A stretch of DNA of 64,000 bases, taken from Lineus longissimus. Its lineage: Eukaryota; Nemertea; Pilidiophora; Heteronemertea; Lineidae. Where the stretch lies: the NCBI RefSeq assembly GCF_910592395.1, contig NC_088311.1, positions 19,906,501 through 19,970,500 on the forward strand, given 5' to 3'. Below, piece after piece: positions 13,501 through 28,267 of this stretch. Position 1 is the stretch's first letter; each line of letters opens with the position of its first letter. The notes under the pieces were generated by a model. It searched no databases, had not been told where the DNA came from, and saw only the letters and a program-made list of their open reading frames with translations. The position numbers and the translations under genes were made by a program.

Positions 13501-15993
13501 AATCAATGTTGACAAAAGAAACGTTATAGTAAAAAGTTAATAGTTCCATCAGGCATATGCGTGAAAAAACTCAGAATATCTCATGAATATGCGTGACGAC
13601 AATTGGATTTGAAAGTTGAAGATTTATGCTAGCCATTCTTATACTCTTTCCCATTTGTCATTCTAGTGTTTTTAGAATTTTTGTAGCATCTGCAATTAAT
13701 TTGGCTCTTGTGAGAAAATAAGAGCATAACTAGTATTCTTTCTTGATTTTTTAATGGTTTTATTGTTTCATATAGCTGGAGCTGAGCGACATTTCTTTTT
13801 CTTTTTTTGTCTAGAAGCGATCGAAACTCGCGAAATTTAATTACAACGTAATAAACTTTTCTCCGCCAGATCAATTAAGTAATTCAATAATACTTTATCA
13901 AATATTAAAAACATCCGTGACGAGCAAACAGATCCATTTGATGCCGGGTGTTAAAATATTACCAAGACTAATTACCAATCCCGAAGTTTCATAAGAGCAT
14001 AATTTCTATTAAGTTTTGTGGATTTGTGACAGCATCTCTATAAGTGTCTTATCTCAGCGATAGATAGATAGCGATTTATGTTCTTGTCATTTCATTAAAT
14101 AGCGCACGCACTGGATCTGAGGATGTTTTACTTGGAAATAACGTGATATTCTATTTGTTTCTAGAGCATACAAAAAAAATCGCAATTTTAGAATTAAGGT
14201 AGACTTAAGACCTTGTGCATGTTGTGGTATCAGTTGCTTCGGTTTCTCTTCCAGTTTTTCTACGATCTATTTCCTCTCTTCTTCTTCTTCTTCTTTTCCC
14301 TTTGCGTTTCTTATCATGTGATTTATTATGCAGTACCACAAATCAAACAACACTTCAAACTTCAGCGTGCTATTTGCAGCTGGGGACTGGATTGATGACA
14401 GTCAGAGAGTTTCAAAGCACAGGTGGGCCAGCACAGTAGTTTTTTTTGGTGACTCGCGTCCACGGCGCAAATATTTCAAAGTAGGCCTATATGTACATGA
14501 CTTGACATGAGAAGAAGTGAAAGAACTTGATGCTCACGATGGCATACAGATTTAAAATGTCGCCAAGCATAGATTCAGCCAATTTCGTGAAACAATCTAA
14601 TATATCCACATTTATACTGCCAAAACTGTATTACTCTACTGTGATCTGTGGGCCACCTCCCGCAGCAGGTCAATGATGAAATGGCCTTCGGCCTTGAATA
14701 GGATCCGTTTCTTCACATGATTCGTCTCTTGACACCATCGCTTGTTTTGACACCACATCACTTACAATCTGACCTTATATTCCACGGAAACTCGTGTGCT
14801 AATCGATTTAATATAAGATTTCCAGTCAAGATCTTAAGAGAACATATTCAACCTACCCAACACTGTTGACTTTGTTATCCCGTTTTGGCTCTGTACCAGT
14901 TGACCGGAGACGAGTTGGCGTGTCGCGAATGGAGTAACAGATCTTTAGGGAAAAAAAGACCCATCCAATACTCTATTGGCGGCTTTTTAAGCAGAAAGCT
15001 TACCGTCATTTCCAAAAGGATATTTTTGCTTTACATTTATTTCATGGTGGCTTTTTCCAAAATAAGAAGATAATGGATAAGTCTTTTGCCTTTGCCCCAG
15101 CCGGACGATGACGATCTCAATAAACTTTGTCTGTAAAACAGACTCAACATGCCTGACACTGCTTCGGTCTCCGTCGTGTCTAATCCTGGTAAAGGCTCTA
15201 TGATTGAGTATGTAAAGGGCAATGTTGAATCAATGATAATCCCTTTCTGATACTTATGCAAGCTGGCCACTGCAAAATTCTTTAAATTGAGAGTATATAC
15301 ATGTATTGTCTTGCCAATAGAATCAAATAATGTAGTACACAACTGTTTCATTGAAAAAATATCTCTAAAAAAATGATGATACGCTCATAAATGTGCAAAT
15401 GATTATCCAGTCAAATTAGGACACAACTATTTGACAGAATATTCAAACGTGAGTTCTTGTCAAATGACGCTATGGACGCTCTTTAATGTGCAAGTGGTTA
15501 TCCATTTCAATTAAAAAAACTTAAAGAGAACGAAAACAGAATAAGGAAATATCATTGTCCTACCGCTAAAACTTAAAGAACATTGTGTGTATTTTTGTCT
15601 TGGCAATTAATTAAGATGAAGAAGTACACAACTTTTTGACAGACTATCCAATCTAAATTCCTTTCAAGTGAGTCTATGCTCTTAAATATGCAAGTGTTCA
15701 TCCTTTTCAATTAATATCTTAACTTAACGGACGCACACAAAGGAAACATAAAACAGTGTCCTTCCGCACCGTACCGACGTTTTTCCCTACAATAGTTACT
15801 GTAAAAAATCGAATGTTCCATTATTATCCGACAATGAATAATGTATGGTTCCGTCTGCGGTCTTGCCAAATAAAAAAGGATTGGACGGCAGGGAAGAACA
15901 CATCCGGGAGCTGAGCTATGTGGGGTTTTTGGTTAATTCCATACTCTTGTTGTCTTTCGGTCATGTCTGTGGTCGTTGCCCCATCGTTTGTCA
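10581..15993. other. No gene seen
   Basis: There is AT-rich sequence with scattered ACATGTA words and a (CTT)n microsatellite at 14275-14297. Open frames are short and their translations match no family I know. Confidence 0.5.
14275..14297 (+). repeat. (CTT)n microsatellite
   Basis: Six or so consecutive CTT units run into a T-rich tract. Confidence 0.8.
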
Positions 15994-16578
15994 AAGAATC
16001 GTGAGATGTCAACCTCGGTGAGAGTACCACGCGCCACAGGATGTATTGCAGATATATGGAACTTGAAAAGGCGAGCATTCATGAGACCAAGGCTGTAGTA
16101 GGGAGCTTTCCTTGTTTTGATTGGCCCATTGAAATAGACTCCGATGTGCGATGTGTGGATTTTAACCTAATTTATACACCTTTCCAGAAATTGGGCGCTG
16201 AGTGTCCTAAATAGTGATGTCATAAGGGGTAACTAGACCTTATGGTGGAGGGACAAAGGAGATAGTCATGGTTGACCAACACACTTGAATGCCTTTAATG
16301 ACGGACAAGGGGGGAAAAGTTAGTTCCAATGCAAGCCACCAATTTCGGGAAGCATGTAGTTCACCAAGTGCATGTCCCGTGTTATCGGTCAATCATGTGT
16401 TGCATGTATAGCCTTTGTATTGTCTTCGGCCCTACTATCATTGAATGGAGAAGTGGACAGCAGCATCAGAAATGGTGATTGACTGTCATTGTCCATGGAA
16501 GTAGAAAATCTTGTAGCAGAAAATAATGATTACTCATCTCGCGATTTCGCGATTTCTCATCTCGCGGTTTATAATAAG
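15994..16578 (-). mobile_element. Non-autonomous DNA element, copy B (inverted relative to copy A)
   Basis: It is the reverse-complement relative of 10001-10580. The end at 16540-16578 has the doubled tctcgcgattt motif followed by ttataataag; the other end near 15994 has decayed to caaagaatcgtgagatg. The middle (about 16140-16340) is not shared with copy A, indicating indels or a nested insertion. Confidence 0.7.
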
Positions 16579-19500
16579 TCAATTGGGTCTATTGGTCACA
16601 AATAAAACTCCGAGACCATAAAGTAGTGATCCACCAAGACATGATTGTTTTGGAGTTCTGAGGGTCCAACTGTTCCCCAGCGAACATTTATGGCTTCTTT
16701 ACAATTGAACAGTATCAAAACCAAGAATTTGAGTTAGGTATGCATTCTAGTCAGTCGTAACTGGTGACTTCAGGCAAGTTTGGCAACCCTTACGAAGAGC
16801 TACGAATGACGAAGCACGTTTCTCCAAACTGTTGTGACGTCCAGGGGCGGCAGGCTCGTGATTGTTATAAAAGAGGTCACATTGTATTTTAAAGCCCGAG
16901 CATGAAGACACGACACGTGCATTATGGAATGCAAGTACAACAAACGAAGACTCCCATCCTCGTCTTATGACAGACCACCTTGAAAATTCACCATATTTTT
17001 CTTTGGCAAACATTAACAAAACGTCGTTCTGCAATTTTCTTGGAATAAATAAATGATGCAAAGAGTTGGAAATACCCTGCTAGATTTTTTGTTTAATTTT
17101 GAAAACAATCTCAACATGTTAAATCAACGAAATGGGGAAATATGAATTCTTAATGCTGTAGAATGCGATGAGTTATTTATAAGGCCGTCATTCGTTGAGA
17201 TAGAAACAGAATACCAAATCAGTTGGAGATGATGAGGATTATTCCTGAACACCAGGTGTCTGTTTATTAATTGCAAATCTTGCAGTGAATCGCTTTTTAA
17301 TTGTGGGCATTGGCGATGTGTTTTCACCAACATTTTCAGTTACTGAAAACCTATGACTTGTATATACTAGGCGAACTAAAAATAAACTACAAATACTGCT
17401 ACAAGGTCCTTAGAATATCCAATCTCCATACAGACAAGATTGTGTTAGACACCAGGTGCCGAATTCCATAAACACGAATAACACATCAAACCGGTAGCTT
17501 ATTCGATCTGTTATCCTTAATAAAACGCCTTGCGGAATGCTGAAATCGATTTGCGAGGGTATGATCGCGGGGTGTTCGAGGCGTAATGGAATGAGGCCCG
17601 ATAACCTGGTTAGGTGTCATGCCTAATCGCTGCGGTACCTCGGCTGCTTTACGGTCTATAGTTGCCAAAACCATCTGATTCGGAGAGAAAAGCAAATCTC
17701 ATGGCGCTGTGAATGCAGCGTTTTGAAGTACATGTGAGCCTGTTGGTGACCTTGTCCAGGGCAAGAACTGACCCTTGTCTGATTTATAGCATCAATATAC
17801 TTTTGAATTGACGACTTTGCGAGAAGTGTATATCCGTGATAACTGATGTCGATACATTATTCGTATAAAGATCGTCTTGGAGTCAAGGTTCATCGAGTAA
17901 ACCTTTAATAATTGCATCTCAGGGTTAATTCGACAAGTTCAGGGACACTTTAGCGGCCTTCATTCTAGAGTTGATGTCTCTTAGTCATTGCATGGAAAGT
18001 CACGGGAACTCTTGACTTGAGGTATAGCACCGGGCTTTCTAAATCTGGAGATTTCACAATAAATTTCACAATTCCAACCTTTTATGGATTGATGATCTTG
18101 CTTTTCTAGCTCTGGGTGATGATTGCCCCCAGAGGCACCGTCTCGACACCGAGTCGGGAAAGATGTAAATAATGCATCAAGATGCGGCAATATTTCAAAA
18201 TAAGCCACATGAATCGACACTTGAAATCTTAACTGAATTTATTACCTTTGTGAAACGCGCGCCCCGAGAAATCTCATAATCTTCACCTAAAGCTGTTAAA
18301 GACTATTTCGACTTCATTTTTACGACTATTAACATGATGTGTGCCCAGAAGATAAACCAGTTTCTAAGAATGCATCATAATTAAAGGCTTTTGATATCGG
18401 AATTTCAAGTTTGACGAGACTTGGTTTACCGTTGTATTACCTCACTGATCGACGATCTATGAAACAATCAATTTCTTCATTCTAACACAATACATCTTCA
18501 GAAGCTCAAAACCCTTGATCTCGTTATTTTGATGAGTTTCTGAACACATTTTTAAGAGTGTACACATTCTATCCGAGGACATTTCAAACTTCTACACCGG
18601 AGAACCAAAAGAGCCTGGCGGTATTTAGCCGGTGCCACTGTTTCCAGCCTGTTAGACACAAACTGCCCAGTGTATTGCGCCTGTGCATCTTCAGTCGATG
18701 ACGGAAATCATCAGTCTCACCGGAGACCGGAATGTTTGTACCATGTCATTTTCCGGTAGACGTCAAACATTAGAAAGGTTTACCTTTATGGAAAAATGAT
18801 TGCTTTCTCCATTAGAGCTGGTTTTCTTTGCTTCTTCCTGCTTTTACAGATTTATTTAATAACAAAAACAAAACCAAAGGCGGAGATGTATTGTTGTTGC
18901 AAACAATGTCAACATATCATCCGATTGTAACGTTAGATGTTATGACAGGTTGTTCATGTTTATGTCTATGATAACAAAAGCCACCCTTGTCGGAAAAAAT
19001 CTCTTCCTGATCAAACATGACATGTGTCAATAAAGCAAAAGTCCGCTGTAATCTTATCCCGGTCTTTTGTTTGTGACTTTTTCATCAGACTGCCAATTTT
19101 GGAGTGTTACACCCCAGAATCTCACGGATGGTTTAAAAAGTTCGACAGGGGTCTGGTTGGGGTTCGGCATATAATAGAAGGAAATGGGAGTAGATAGAGT
19201 GTATCATTTTCACAACCAACATAGTCCTTTGAGAATTATTTTTTATCGGGAAAAACACTACCTTGACAAAACAATACTGATGTAAAGGTTAGGACTGTTT
19301 GTATTTATAGACACAATTCTTCCCTGAGATTGTAAACGGTGATACGATATTATAACGTGACTTTGACGCTATTTTTTTATACTTGACGCGGGAATACCAC
19401 GTATCTTTTTCTGCCAATTTAAATATGAAGACGGCTACAGTCATGGGTGTAGTTCGCTTAACTGTCGAACAGGGCCTGGTAGTTCGAAACAAGGTTTGTC

Positions 19501-22500
19501 ACTAACGCTGGCGTTACTTAACTTGGCGTTATCTCCTTCAGTTAAGCCTTTAGACTAGATCGACGCCATGTTAAGTTTACGCCAGCATTAGTGACAAAAC
19601 TTGTTTTGAACAACCGGGGCTATCGTAAACTGTCATGTCGGCTGTATTTGTCAATATAGTACCACATCGCCCCTGCTAAAAAGGGCCCACTGGTATCTAA
19701 CCATGTGTGATTGCCATGGCATACAAAATGTTCTTTTGGTCATGGAGGCAACGTAGACGGTATTCGTGAACTGATTGACGGCACTGTTTAAGAAAGGATT
19801 AAAAGCCCGTCTCGTCTGCACAGGAAGCATTATTCTTTCAGATTTATTTCTTTATCTAAGTCCCACTCATTAGACGTCTACTCTTGGCTGGATATTGCAA
19901 AGCCGTACAAGAGCGGAGACAAGCTTATACATAGCTTCATTACGGAACGGGATCAATCCACTTTAGATTGTTTTGTCTGGGAATATTTTATGTCGATAAC
20001 ACTGCTTTTGGTTCACCCCGTTGGGCGAACGAATCTGAGCTGGGGTGGTCCCGTCTGCAATATACATTGTGCCTGTATACTCTTGTCCAGCAAAGGGAAC
20101 ATACTCCGGCTCTTGATATTTCAAATATTTTCGTATTTGTCGCAGGATCGAAAAAAAACTGAATCCTTTGATGCCGAGCTTCCGATCTCAATTTCGATCT
20201 AGTATCAATTTGAATGGCAAAAAACATCCAAGTCCGAAACCTGTATATTCAGTACTGTACATCTTGTCCCGCAATGTTTTGAGATCGCTAATTCTTGTAT
20301 CCCGAGACTGGTGACGCAAACGCATGAGAGTCAGGATGGTACTATACGATGCAATCTAAAGCCTGCATTGGCTCTGTTTCAATCCAATCCAATTTAGTCG
20401 TAGAACAAGCGCCGCGGACAAGCAGTGTGAGGCTGTAAAAGATCACCTCCGCAGAACCCAATGCGTTTTATTACCTAAATTATGGTGAAAGGCAGGCATG
20501 TCATTAGTATCTACAAGAATTTAAGGTTCCCCAAGGTATAAACCGACCACAGACACCATGAATCTCTCCTGTATCGCTGAGTGTCGCATTTTCAATCAGA
20601 CAAATTTCGATTTATAACCACTTTGTCATTGTAAGACTATAAGAGAGGATATATACGGCATATGTCTTCAATGGATTTCGTTACAGTAAAACCTTTTCCA
20701 AAGAGTCAGTGCATGGGATAGTTCAGTATCGACACACAATGCTCGGAGATCGCAGTCCCTTTAACACTAAGCTCTACAAGGGACTTCCATCCACTCTCTC
20801 TGTGGTTTGCATCACTAATATTCCGCAAGAGAGGTCAAAGTGGCTTTGACTTCTTACTGAATAGGCTAATCGCGTCTGGTTGGATACGAGCTTTTCTTTT
20901 GGCTCTATCCACAGACATTTGGAGACCGAAATTATCACTTAGATGGAAAAAAGCAGTCGCATAACCGCTGGAGACCATGATTCTGTAACACACCCGAATT
21001 ATGTGTTGTTCAATCGGTTTGGAGAATATTGCCCTCTCCTATGTATACTATCATATCAACTACGTGTACATGTAGCTGGAAAGCAAATGTTTAAAATGAA
21101 TTAAACAGAGTTGTTGAAGACAATCGATCGCCTGCGTGAAAAGCTCCGTAGTGCTATCGGAGATTGGGCTAATAGTGCTTGTAACTTATTTGGATCAACC
21201 TTGGATGTACAATACAATGTTGGTTTAACAAACTTAGTTGTTTACTTGTAATTTTCTGTGTGGAAAAGCATCATGATTTGTATTTTATCCGCGTTCCCTG
21301 GGGGTGCAAAGTTGGCTACACCAGTCAAATAGACGAACGTTACATTAACCATCTCGACGCACGGGCCAACTTTCGAAGCTTTGGGATGAAGAGATGTAAG
21401 AAAAAAGACTAATTTGGCTCCAGTATGGCTGTCTTAAATGGAGTATCAGAGAAAAAATCAGTCCAAGAGGCTCAAATTCTACAATTTTTATTTGTCGAAA
21501 TCGCGGGGGATCTGAGTCATGGACTTGAGTTGCCAGAATCCTCTTTCAGACACCAAAGAACTTTAAATCGCTCTTCATGTATGCTAACGATGTGGCAAAG
21601 TTTTATTGCGTGTTGAATTGTCCAAACGAGAATCAACGGATAGATCCACTAAAATTAAACCGTGGCAGTAATTGCTACATAGGATTCACGTGCCAGTTAA
21701 TTGCACATGTAGAAATACTATTCCCTGGCGAATGATTCCGGGGGCTTGATAAGTATCACCAATCATCGAGTATTGATACATATGGGATTTCTTTGTTTTC
21801 ACTGATGTTTGGCATCAAACCCGAACCTCAGCTGTTGCGGGAATTGCCCGTTTTAATTGACAGCAATCGAAAAACACCAATCCTCTGCAATCCAAACGGC
21901 ATATTAAAACAGTCCACAGGGCTTTCCGAAGCGGTCGAGTCATCACAGCAACCAGATGAAATCCGACCTTGAGCAGATATTGAACTCGAATGCTCAAACT
22001 CGCTTTAATAATTAACGCATCTTCATGTTTACGTTGCAACCCCGCATTGACGTTAATTGGTGTGATCTGCCACCATGGCACACAGTATACCCACTCATTA
22101 CACTTTATGACACGACAATCTCCAGAGGAGTTGACAACTTGTTTAAAGTGCGTGCCCCGAAATCATAATTCAGCGCGGCGGCGTTTTCGATATATTTTTG
22201 TTAGCTTCTGTCAGTTTAGAAATATCTTGATGACACTTACCAAGTACATTATGTCACCTTGGTGTCCAATTTGCATCCAAATGGGGTCTAAACTTGTAGA
22301 AGTGTCGATAAACTATCTATTTCACTCATAAACACCATGATGATTTCCTACTGCGGGTTTGACGATGGTTATTCCGATGTTTCGCTGGCGTGAATATCAA
22401 ATTTAGTTTCGCTAGTTTCGAGGTTATAATATTTTCTGGCGCAAAACTTACATATCATCCTCCTCGCGCGTGACCGGAACTATAATTATTGATGACGGCG

Positions 22501-25500
22501 TTCCGTCTCTGCTTTGAGTGGCCGCCATAGTCACAGATTGGCGGAGACTTGGCCATTTCATTGGGAAGTTTTTTTTCAAATCCCCCGAAACGTCCACTTG
22601 AACTCCTATTCCATTGTTCGACTTTGAAATCAGGAGGTCAAACAATAATGGGATAGGTGTTCACAGTCCCGATAAAGTAATAGAGTGTGCATCTGAAGAA
22701 TCTGAGAATGTATAGTCAATCTTATTCATCTATTCCCTCTACCTTTGATAATCAGCTTGGTCACGTTGCTATGATAAATAATTCCCCAGCAGTTGTTATT
22801 TCTTTGTTATCAGTTGGTAAACAAATGTCAAATATGTTATGTGCTCGGTCAATGATAAAGCTAACGGTATACGCCAAGCGTGCCAAGGGTGAAATTATCT
22901 TTGGCCAGGTCGTGGCGCCAATAACTTCATATCTGTTAGTGTCAAAAAGATTACCTCCTTTGATACTGATAGTGAGAGATGTGATCTTGTTAAGTTTACA
23001 TCGCCAGCATATTCTAGGCCCTCACCAAGAAGTAAAGCAATCATCAAATGGGGTAGTTGAAAGAAAAGCATCAGAAATGCAGGAACGAAACACAGAAACG
23101 AAACAGAACAGGTTTTTATAAACCTTCGAATCGAGGTCCATCGCGGCAACTAGTTTTTGAATGTGTCTGTGTTTCGTTGAGTACCTGTTTCTTGTTTTAC
23201 AACTACCCCATCAAAAGCAAAAAGTGGTGAGTGTGAAGCCGAAATTTTCATCGGCGCCCTTCCAGAAAACTTGTGTCGAACCATCGCTTACTGTTCCTTG
23301 TTATACAATTATAAGTCAATGTCTTTTCGGTAGCTTGTCGTCAAGAGAATTAAGTGAGCAAAGACGTAATTGACGTGTTAATGTGCCATTAATTAGTTGC
23401 AAGGACCTTTAAAAGTGGCCATACTCATTTTAATTTTCCTTCGTGTGATCGTGTGACGGCAGTCAACCCCGGTACACTTGGCACAGTGTTGTCCATCCCT
23501 CTCTCGGAACGGCAATTATATTAGTACGAAAGCAAAAAGGAAATATTGATGGCGGACACTCTTTATATTTTCGCTGGCCAGCAACGGTTTGCGGACGGTT
23601 GAGAAAGGGACGGGGGCGGCTTGAGTGTATGAAATAGATTAAACATAACAGCGATCGTCCCAGAAGGCAAAGTTTAGGACAGATCATCCACGAGATGTAT
23701 TCAAGAAAAATGTAACATTACACAGTCAAGGGATTTCTGTTCAGAATGGTGCAAACTTGGCCATCTGCGTGTCGATGAGTTTTAATGCAACACATATACA
23801 TTTGTTGCTGCAGAGCTGTACTTTTTAGAGAACTATATGATTAATGCTCGTGCCAGTGTATGTTTTCTTCGGTTTTTTACATCCTTTTTGCTGACAGTAT
23901 TCAAGTGGTTTCGCTTCCCTATTCTCTGAGGACCATGACTACTCTTTCTGTAAAGGTTGACCGCCTTCCTTTATTTTTTCATGGATTCATTTTGCATTCC
24001 TTTGAGCATGCTATTGTAGAGTTTTTGGGAAACAGATAACGATTTCGTGAGAGTTATAGAGTAGTCCCATAGGCATTGCCAGTGGAACATATTGCATAAG
24101 TGGCAGTACGCTAGCCAATTGTCACATTGATGAGAACAATATTTCGAAGGTCTTTGACAAGAGACGGTGATTTCCTTTAAGAAGTTGTCGTCAAAATGTC
24201 GCTTCCTTCCTATCTCTGTCAATTAAGTGCTGAAAATCAGCTTGGTATACGCTACCCTTTCTATGCAGCTGTGAGTATCAACATAAATCTGATAAAATGT
24301 TTTTTCATTTCTCCAATGCTTTTCACAAATCATAAATTAAAAAAGTTTTTCAACTTTTAAAAGTAGCAAGATCATTAAAATGACTAGTGCTCGAAGGCCA
24401 CACCCGAATGTAACTTTGACAATGACCTGGAAGTTCTGAAATTGATTTAATACTACTTCAAAAACTTAAGAGCCAATTTGTTACTTATTGGTGATCGTGA
24501 CTGCAGTGACGCCTTTCCGAATTCATTGATACGTTACTCAACACGCAAATTGGGATTGCGTTAATAGAATTAATCAAAATGTGATATACTATGCTTTGTT
24601 TATTTGTTCCATTGGTTTTGTACCCGTCTCGTGTTCCCGTTAATGATCTCGTAAACTTCGCATGTATCGAATGAGCATTCCGATTACTCCGTAATGAAAT
24701 CATACTTGGTTCATTAAACAACTATTGGTCAGCTGAATAAAAGGTTTTAATCAACCGAGTAGCTATTAAAGCTGGTGTTGTTGCTTGATTAGAAGTGAGC
24801 GCCGAGGGAAATCGCGGCGAGAGGTTTTGGTTGAGTCGCGTGGCCGCCGAAAGACGATGACGTGATGGATGTATCGGTAAGGTAAATGAAATGAAAATCG
24901 AAAATTGAAAATGAGAAGTTGCCAATAACTCTGCAGTGGTCTCAGACTAATCAGCAATCATTTGACAAATTAGTGCCGGTCACGCACCTGTTATAGGCTT
25001 CTGAGGTGGCTTTTCAATGATTTTCACCATGGCACCTCTTTTTAGGATGCGCTGTATGGTTCAAATCCACTGACAGGAACACGTGCATGGGTAGTAATCT
25101 GGAAACACAAAATATATTAGCCCCATGGAATATTTAATTCCTGAAGTTGTTTTAAAAAACGTTATTAATGTTAAATCCCTTATCCAGTGCATAATAAAGC
25201 AATTCATATTTTTAAAGGGGACTATTTTCCGACCGGACCTTTGTTAGAGGTGCGTGACCTGCGAAACACACTGCCCCGCACTTATTTTTACGACATTGTT
25301 CAAAGTCCTCGCTCTTCCTATTTGTCAGCTGCTTCTGTCGTAGGTTAGTCGTTCCCAATTTTACGACACACTAAACATGTTTAATTCTCACATCTTCCTT
25401 AAGTGTAAATGGCAATGTCTTTCCAAAATCCATTCGTTTGCAAGTGATAAATAAAAGTTACGATGCCGCTATTGCGTGCCATACTATTGATTGTATTCTA

Positions 25501-28267
25501 GAGTTCCCTTGTACCAGGCGGAAGAAAAGTTAATTAGTCAAATCTAAATATGTCTTATATCTTACAAAATAAAATGTTTGCAAACAGTATGAGCATTGAT
25601 TGTACGTTTGATTTACTTGTATATTAATACTCTATCCACTTACATCTATAAGGTCAGTTTCTGATTCACAAATTCTGGCTTTTTTCTTCCGGGTGGGGTG
25701 GAATGATTAAATGTTTTGCATTTTGGTTGTTTCTAAAATACACTCACACAAAGCCCTGTTGAAATTGGATCTCTTACACGAGCTGTTGCACTCATATACA
25801 TGTTGCAATACGCTTTGTTGACTCTTTAAGTTGCCATTGGCAAACATATTCGCGAACGTTAGGAACGCCGATGGTTCTGCTTCTTTTAGAATATCAGCAA
25901 TCCTCAGAGAGGAAGTGCTTTCTAGATCCCGCTGCACGAGGGTGTCAACGCAACTTACCAATGTTACATTAATCCGAATCGATCATCCACGCAATGTTAA
26001 CACATATGTCGAATCCATGATCGATTGCCGTGGGCATAAGAGGCTGGGGCAACATTTCGATGACCAGTTCACAGAAAAAACGGACGATCGGTGTGTGCTG
26101 GTCTGCTGGGATCGCAGACTTCAAGTAAGATAATCTTACTTCTCTGGATACCGACCCTATAAACAGTCTCGAACGGATTAAAGAAAAATACGTTGGAATA
26201 ATGTGCCCTGCTCCTTAAATAACCACTGAAGCCACCAATATGAAGGGGAAAATGAACTATCATGCCCACGTTCCTTTTCTGTTTTGTAGACGGTATTAGC
26301 AATAATACATGTATATGAACTCACCTTATATATTTTTGTTGACAGATATATTATAGACGCCTATTGGTGTATTGTAAAACGGATATCAACTGGCACTAGC
26401 TTGAGTCTCTGTCATATCCATTATCATTTAATGTTGTCCGATCGCATACAGCTACATGTACCTGATCCAGATACTTAATAGGGTACAGTGGTATTCCAAA
26501 TAGGGCACAGTCATTGTTATAAGAGGACATCAAGTCTCGAGAAGATCGCTTTAAAATCATTATATTGTGTTATTACAGACGCGAGTTGAATAGAAGTTTT
26601 CCTTAAACCCAAATCTTTATGTCGACTGATATTGACAAGACGATTTCCTTAATTTAAGCGGCTTGAGTCGAAACGCCCGGACAACGCGGCGCTGAGATCG
26701 ATCATTGGTCAGACACTTGTCTCAGCTTTGTTCACAGTCGCGACGAATTCGCGTTAACAAACGGCTTCTGTCAGCAACATTCCCCCATCTGAATTAACAG
26801 CTGTCCTAACTTCTGTATCTCGTTTGGCCAGGACCCCCAAGCCGGCGTTATCTCGTCAATAATGACCGGCGACCGATCTGAAGATATACTGGCCAATTTC
26901 GTCCGGACACCTATTCTACCCGAGACCCGTCCCTGCGGGCATCAAAGTATTCTGCAATTAACACGGCTGCGGGACAGTGAATTTAGGGATGGGTTTGACA
27001 TATGCCCCTCTCGTTCATGACGGATTTGATCATAAATCAAGGTATCATACTGTTAACAGGATAAAGCTTGTACATTAGGTAGGTTGCGAGATGTTGATGT
27101 ACCCAGTGGTCCCCAGCGTCGAGACGCATGTTGCGGTGTCATCGGTCCCCCTAAAATGAAAACCTTGTGGCACCAGATGAAATCACAGTATCATTGCCCG
27201 ATCACATACCAAACCTCACCGGCTATATTCACCCTCGGATAGATAGACCTCTCCAGACCTGTGTTAGAATATTAGTACAGCTTTCATATTATGGGAACGA
27301 TCCTGACTTTGCGATTTCAACTGACATATTACCTTTTTCGATCTGGCTGTCCGATTTTCGACTAAAGCCGAAGTCATCCTCGCGTTTCCCTTGATACCAT
27401 GCGAGCACTCAAAACAGTCGCGTCCCACCATTACGACCAGAGGCTAATCCCCTCTAGCATCCTCGTCAAGCCGTGTAGCTACCGCGTAAGCCCGCCCTAA
27501 TGTTTCAAAGAGGATTATCAAAGACTTTAAACAGGAAGAACTGAGCGGTAAACAAGATACATCCTCCTTATAAGGATTTACTACATATTGAAATTCTTTC
27601 CCAGGGCAAGATTTTTAATGATAGGACGATTTAAGGTCACCAACCACGTATCAAGTTTGTTCAAGTATTCTCTCTGAACAACATCCCGACAATAAGACTG
27701 CAGCAAAGCTCTCGGGCCATTTACTCTAAATGTCTCCACGTTCACAGAATAATGAACATCTCTATAATAAGCTGAGCAACAACCGGCGAAGATAATCTTA
27801 ACTTCTACCAGGCAAGCATCCTAATGATGCCGATTATTCCCTATAGTCTAATCTCAAGCAACTGCGGTAGTTTCCAAACTACACATACTCATCGTTAGTG
27901 TTTGGCTAAGTGTTCTATTCTGTGTCTGAACATTCGTGTTGGCGCTAGATTGTTTACCATTCAATTTATTCATATCATCAAGAGTTGATAAAGTCTTTAT
28001 AAATTCTGGATAACAAAAGTTCCTTTCTTCTATAAAAGTTCAGCATCAGACTAGTCGTTATGATCTGAGTTTAAACTTATTTTCAGAGAGCCTTTCGGCT
28101 GGGAGCGCATCTGAGGGATGACCCCCTACAAACAAGGCAACAAGCAACTTGAATCTTTTCGGCTGTTGTGATCATTGCCTATTGCCTATATAACTGCCAC
28201 GCCCGAACATTGCGTTCCAGGTTCCGTCTTCGTGGCTGCTCATTTCTCCCACTTCTATATTTTTCAG
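16579..28267. other. No supported gene; may include upstream intron of the K+ channel gene
   Basis: No open stretch encodes a T1 tetramerisation domain or any other recognisable domain. If the channel exon at 28268 belongs to a multi-exon gene, some or all of this stretch would be its intron. The 26650-27480 part is richer in CG dinucleotides than its surroundings and could be regulatory, but nothing specific is visible. Confidence 0.4.
19479..19617. mobile_element. Foldback / palindromic MITE-like element
   Basis: The left arm (about 19479-19545) and right arm (about 19561-19617) are reverse complements over ~55 bases with few mismatches, sharing cores such as GTCACTAACGCTGGCGT and its complement. 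The spacer is only about 15-20 bases, so the transcript would form a long hairpin. Confidence 0.75.

Noticed and set aside
22687-23121. 144-residue + strand open frame
   Set aside because: No domain, no splice context, AT-rich codons; one or two frames this long are expected by chance in 64 kb.
28175-28267. Upstream extension of the channel open frame as its N-terminus
   Set aside because: A strong polypyrimidine-AG acceptor ends at 28267, and the added residues match no T1 or channel sequence; its first codon is TTG.
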